The notes under the pieces were generated by a model. The model saw only the letters and a program-made list of their open reading frames with translations. It ran no database searches and was not told the origin of the DNA. This document shows positions 34,136-36,382 of a stretch of DNA of 36,382 bases, in pieces. Both the position numbers and the translations under genes were made by a program. The DNA lies in assembly GCA_934593275.1 (NCBI GenBank), contig CAKTQE010000017.1, positions 1-36,382 of the forward strand, given 5' to 3'. How positions within the stretch are numbered: the first letter of the stretch is position 1; the number at the start of each line of letters is the position of its first letter. The stretch is from an uncultured Oscillospiraceae bacterium (GTDB taxonomy: Bacteria; Bacillota; Clostridia; Oscillospirales; Oscillospiraceae).

Positions 34136-35256
34136 ATCTGGTATTTACCTGCGGCGGTACCGCCGGACATATCAATCCCGCCATTGCCATTGCCAACGAA
34201 ATGCGGCGGCGTGACCCGAGCTGTGGGGTGCTGTTTATCGGGGCCGTAGGCCATATGGAGGAAAAACTGGTACCCCAGGCGGGCTTTGAACTGAAAACCT
34301 TGCCCGGCTCCGGTCTGAGCCGGAAAAAGAATTTTGCCGGTCTCAAGCAGAACATCCACGCCGTCAACTGCGTGCTGCAGGCGGTAAAGGAGTGCAAAAG
34401 GATTTTCCGGGAGTTTCAGCCCGATGTGATCATCGGCACCGGCGGCTACGCCAGCTTCCCGGCCCTTTACGCCGGAAGCAAAATGGGCATTCCCACCTGT
34501 GTCCATGAGTCCAACGCCGTTCCCGGTGTGACCACCAAGATGATCGCCAAGCGGGCCAGCCGGGTGCTGGTGGCCTTTGAGGAAAGCGTGGGCCATTATG
34601 ATGACCCCAAGAAAGTCGAAGTGGTGGGAATGCCTGTGCAGCAGGGCTTTATCTACAATGACAAAAAGAAAGCCCGGCAGGAGCTGGGCCTGACGGATGA
34701 ATTCGTGGTGCTTTCCGCTTTCGGAAGCCTGGGAGCCAAGCACATGAACGAGATCATGGCCGACCTGTTCGTTTTGGAAAAGGAAGCGGGCTATCCTTTC
34801 CACCACATCCACGCCACCGGCGGCTTTGGCTGGGAGTGGATGCCGGAATTGGTCAAAAAGGATGGGGTAGACCTGCCCCATACCCCCAGCATCGATATGC
34901 GGGAGTATATTTACGATATGCCGGTGGAAATGGCGGCGGCGGATGTGGTCATCAGCCGCTCTGGTGCGGCGACCTGCAATGAGATCGGCGTTTCCGGTAC
35001 CCCCAGCATTCTGATTCCCTCGCCCAATGTAACAAACAACCATCAGGAACACAACGCAAGGGTATTGTCTGACAGGAATGCTGCTGTTACCGTTCTGGAA
35101 AAAGACTGTACGGCCCAGGTCCTCTTTGACCAGATTCTCGGTTTGCTGCATGACCCGGACAGACGGGAAACCATGAGCAAGACCCTTCGCAGCATGGTTC
35201 GGCTGGACTCCACCCAGAAGATCTGCGATATTGTGGAGGAACTGGGCCGCCACTAA
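34132..35256 (+). CDS. murG: UDP-GlcNAc:lipid I N-acetylglucosamine transferase
   Basis: Translation most likely starts at TTG (34132), which overlaps the ftsW stop (TTGA) and has AGGAGG eight bases ahead. This gives 374 residues beginning (M)NLVFTCGGTAGHINPAIAIANEM. The protein converts lipid I to lipid II at the inner membrane face. GGTAGH, GTGGYASFPALYAG, HESNAVPGVTTK, SRSGAATCNEIG and IPSPNVTNNHQEHNAR are standard MurG motifs. The longer reading to 33979 lies in ftsW and is rejected. Confidence 0.96.
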   Translation: MNLVFTCGGTAGHINPAIAIANEMRRRDPSCGVLFIGAVGHMEEKLVPQAGFELKTLPGSGLSRKKNFAGLKQNIHAVNCVLQAVKECKRIFREFQPDVIIGTGGYASFPALYAGSKMGIPTCVHESNAVPGVTTKMIAKRASRVLVAFEESVGHYDDPKKVEVVGMPVQQGFIYNDKKKARQELGLTDEFVVLSAFGSLGAKHMNEIMADLFVLEKEAGYPFHHIHATGGFGWEWMPELVKKDGVDLPHTPSIDMREYIYDMPVEMAAADVVISRSGAATCNEIGVSGTPSILIPSPNVTNNHQEHNARVLSDRNAAVTVLEKDCTAQVLFDQILGLLHDPDRRETMSKTLRSMVRLDSTQKICDIVEELGRH

Positions 35257-35309
35257 GCACGTGCTGCCCCGGAGATTTCCCATGCCCCAGAGTCCCAGGA
35301 GGAACAACA

Positions 35310-36382
35310 ATGGATACGAATGAAAATACCGGGTTCCAACCCCCGGAAGAACAGAATCAAAAGCCAACGCCCAGCCCTACCCCCCGGGCCAGTGCCCCCA
35401 AAATGGACGGTGTTAGCGCAGGAGGTCGGCCCCGCCGTCCGGATGCCCAGGAGGCGCAAAAGAAAAAAGCGGCCCCTCAGCAAAGAAAACGTCCCGCCGC
35501 CCCGGAGGAAAAACCGGCAGCACCTCAAAAGTCCCGCCGTCCTGCGGAACAGCCCCGGAAGCCCCAGGGGGAAGAGCAGCCCCGGAAGCCCCAGGGGGAA
35601 GAGCAGTCCCGGAAACCCCAGAGCGGGGAACAGCCCCGGAAGCCTCAGAGTGAAGAACAGTCCCGGAAGCCCCAGCGAGCAGAGCAGCCCCGGAAAGCAC
35701 GGAGTGCCGGGGAACAAGCCCAAAAGCCCCGGAGTGCTGCCCCGGAGGCAGGGCAGACGCCCCGCCGCAAACCGGCCAAGGCCTCCCAGGAGCCTGGGAA
35801 AAAGCAGCCCAGCCGGAAGAGAAACGCCGATTCCGGGGATTCCGGCTACCAGCCCTATCGCCAGGCCGGACGGCGGAAAAAGGCCCAGCGTTCCATGAAC
35901 GTCAAGACCTTCTTCTCTGCCCAGAATCCGGTGCTTCGGTGGTTTGAGCGGATCCGGTACAACAAAGACAGCTTTGCGGAGGATTCCGACATTGCCAAGC
36001 AGCGTCGCCAGCGGCGGGAAGCGGAGAAAGAAAAACGCCGCAAACGCCAGAGTGTTTTCAGCAGCCCCGCGGTGATTTATACCCAGCCCGCCGCCTTTAA
36101 CCGGGACAGGCTCCTGGTGCAGCTGATGACGGTGCTGGCGGTGGTAGCGGCCCTGATGGTAGGCCTTTCCCTGTTTTTCAAGGTCAAGGTCATTACGGTT
36201 TCCGGTACGGGTGTGTACAGCCCCTATACCATTCAGGAGGCCTCCGGTATCTCCGAGGGGGAGAATCTTCTGACCCTGGGCAGAAACCGGGCCGCAAGCC
36301 AGATACTGGCCAAGCTTCCCTATGTAAAAAGTGTTAGAATTGGAATAAAACTACCGGATACGGTTAATATTGAGATTGTGGA
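35310..36382 (+). CDS. ftsQ: DivIB/FtsQ cell division protein, 3' part cut by window end
   Basis: The frame opens at ATG 35310 with AGGAGG just ahead and stays open to the window end (357 codons). The first 265 residues are an extremely basic, Pro/Gln/Arg/Lys-rich cytoplasmic tail with a tandem repeat (see 35550-35711) and a second basic cluster (KQRRQRREAEKEKRRKRQ). One membrane helix follows at about 268-290 (LMTVLAVVAALMVGLSLFF). The outer POTRA domain then begins (KVKVITVSGTGVYSPYTIQEASGI, GENLLTLGR, LPYVKSVRI). DivIB links FtsL/DivIC to the septal synthase. The usual cytoplasmic tail is far shorter. Confidence 0.92.
   Translation, partial: MDTNENTGFQPPEEQNQKPTPSPTPRASAPKMDGVSAGGRPRRPDAQEAQKKKAAPQQRKRPAAPEEKPAAPQKSRRPAEQPRKPQGEEQPRKPQGEEQSRKPQSGEQPRKPQSEEQSRKPQRAEQPRKARSAGEQAQKPRSAAPEAGQTPRRKPAKASQEPGKKQPSRKRNADSGDSGYQPYRQAGRRKKAQRSMNVKTFFSAQNPVLRWFERIRYNKDSFAEDSDIAKQRRQRREAEKEKRRKRQSVFSSPAVIYTQPAAFNRDRLLVQLMTVLAVVAALMVGLSLFFKVKVITVSGTGVYSPYTIQEASGISEGENLLTLGRNRAASQILAKLPYVKSVRIGIKLPDTVNIEIV
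35550..35711 (+). repeat. 27-bp tandem repeat in divIB (about six copies)
   Basis: Units of nine codons reading Q-(P/S)-R-K-P-Q-x-x-E run from 35550 in steps of 27 bases. The first two (35550-35576 and 35577-35603) are identical in DNA; later ones diverge. Such a tract can gain or lose copies by slippage while keeping the frame. Confidence 0.85.

Noticed and set aside
35550..35711. CRISPR-like array
   Set aside because: The repeats are direct 27-base coding units without spacers, in frame in divIB.
35253..35723. Minus-strand frame with FPGLLFPLGLPGL repeats
   Set aside because: It is the reverse reading of the divIB 27-base repeat; the plus-strand frame continues into a membrane helix and POTRA domain.

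Overview
The window looks like chromosomal DNA of a GC-rich, endospore-forming, anaerobic member of the Clostridia, most likely a gut Oscillospiraceae-type bacterium. The clues are a division/cell wall (dcw) cluster in Gram-positive order, a MurE with the DNPR signature of meso-diaminopimelate enzymes, spore maturation genes spmA/spmB, a small 2[4Fe-4S] ferredoxin, and a giant beta-helix/YDG-type surface protein of the kind common in gut Firmicutes. The genus cannot be fixed from the sequence alone.

Layout. (1) 1-8674: a very large repetitive surface protein whose 5' end looks broken, then a closely coupled lipoprotein and a terminator. (2) 8775-14980: an ECF transporter S component (-), nagB (+), a glycogen synthase with a long repetitive N-terminal extension (-), a DEDDh 3'-5' exonuclease with a Cys/His and Arg-rich tail (+), and spmA-spmB (-). 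(3) 15035-20288: a compact module of response regulator, sensor-less histidine kinase, ABC ATPase and FtsX-type permease. It has freer A/T use at third codon positions than its neighbours, its own promoters, a candidate operator and a terminator-like hairpin inside it, so it reads as a mobile or acquired detoxification/sensing cassette. (4) 20295-24554: rsmI, a TrmN6/YfiC-like methyltransferase and a ferredoxin (all -), then a stand-alone ClpC-type AAA+ unfoldase (+). (5) 24673-36382: the dcw cluster mraZ-rsmH-ftsL-PBP(ftsI/spoVD)-murE-murF-mraY-ftsW-murG-ftsQ/divIB, cut by the window end. murD is missing from its usual place between mraY and ftsW.

How the genes work together. The dcw genes build and export the peptidoglycan precursor (MurE, MurF, MraY, MurG) and assemble the septal machine (FtsL, PBP, FtsW, DivIB). 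MraZ probably controls its own operon through four TGG-repeats just downstream of the promoter. In the ABC module the kinase has no extracellular sensor, so the permease, with its two large external loops, is the likely detector of the signal.

I see no tRNA, rRNA, CRISPR array, prophage, transposase gene or toxin-antitoxin pair. The best leads are the broken 5' end and modular build of the surface protein, its duplicated RGD-containing lipoprotein, the promoter/terminator/operator arrangement ahead of the ABC ATPase, the MraZ repeats, and low-complexity N-terminal tails on GlgA and DivIB.
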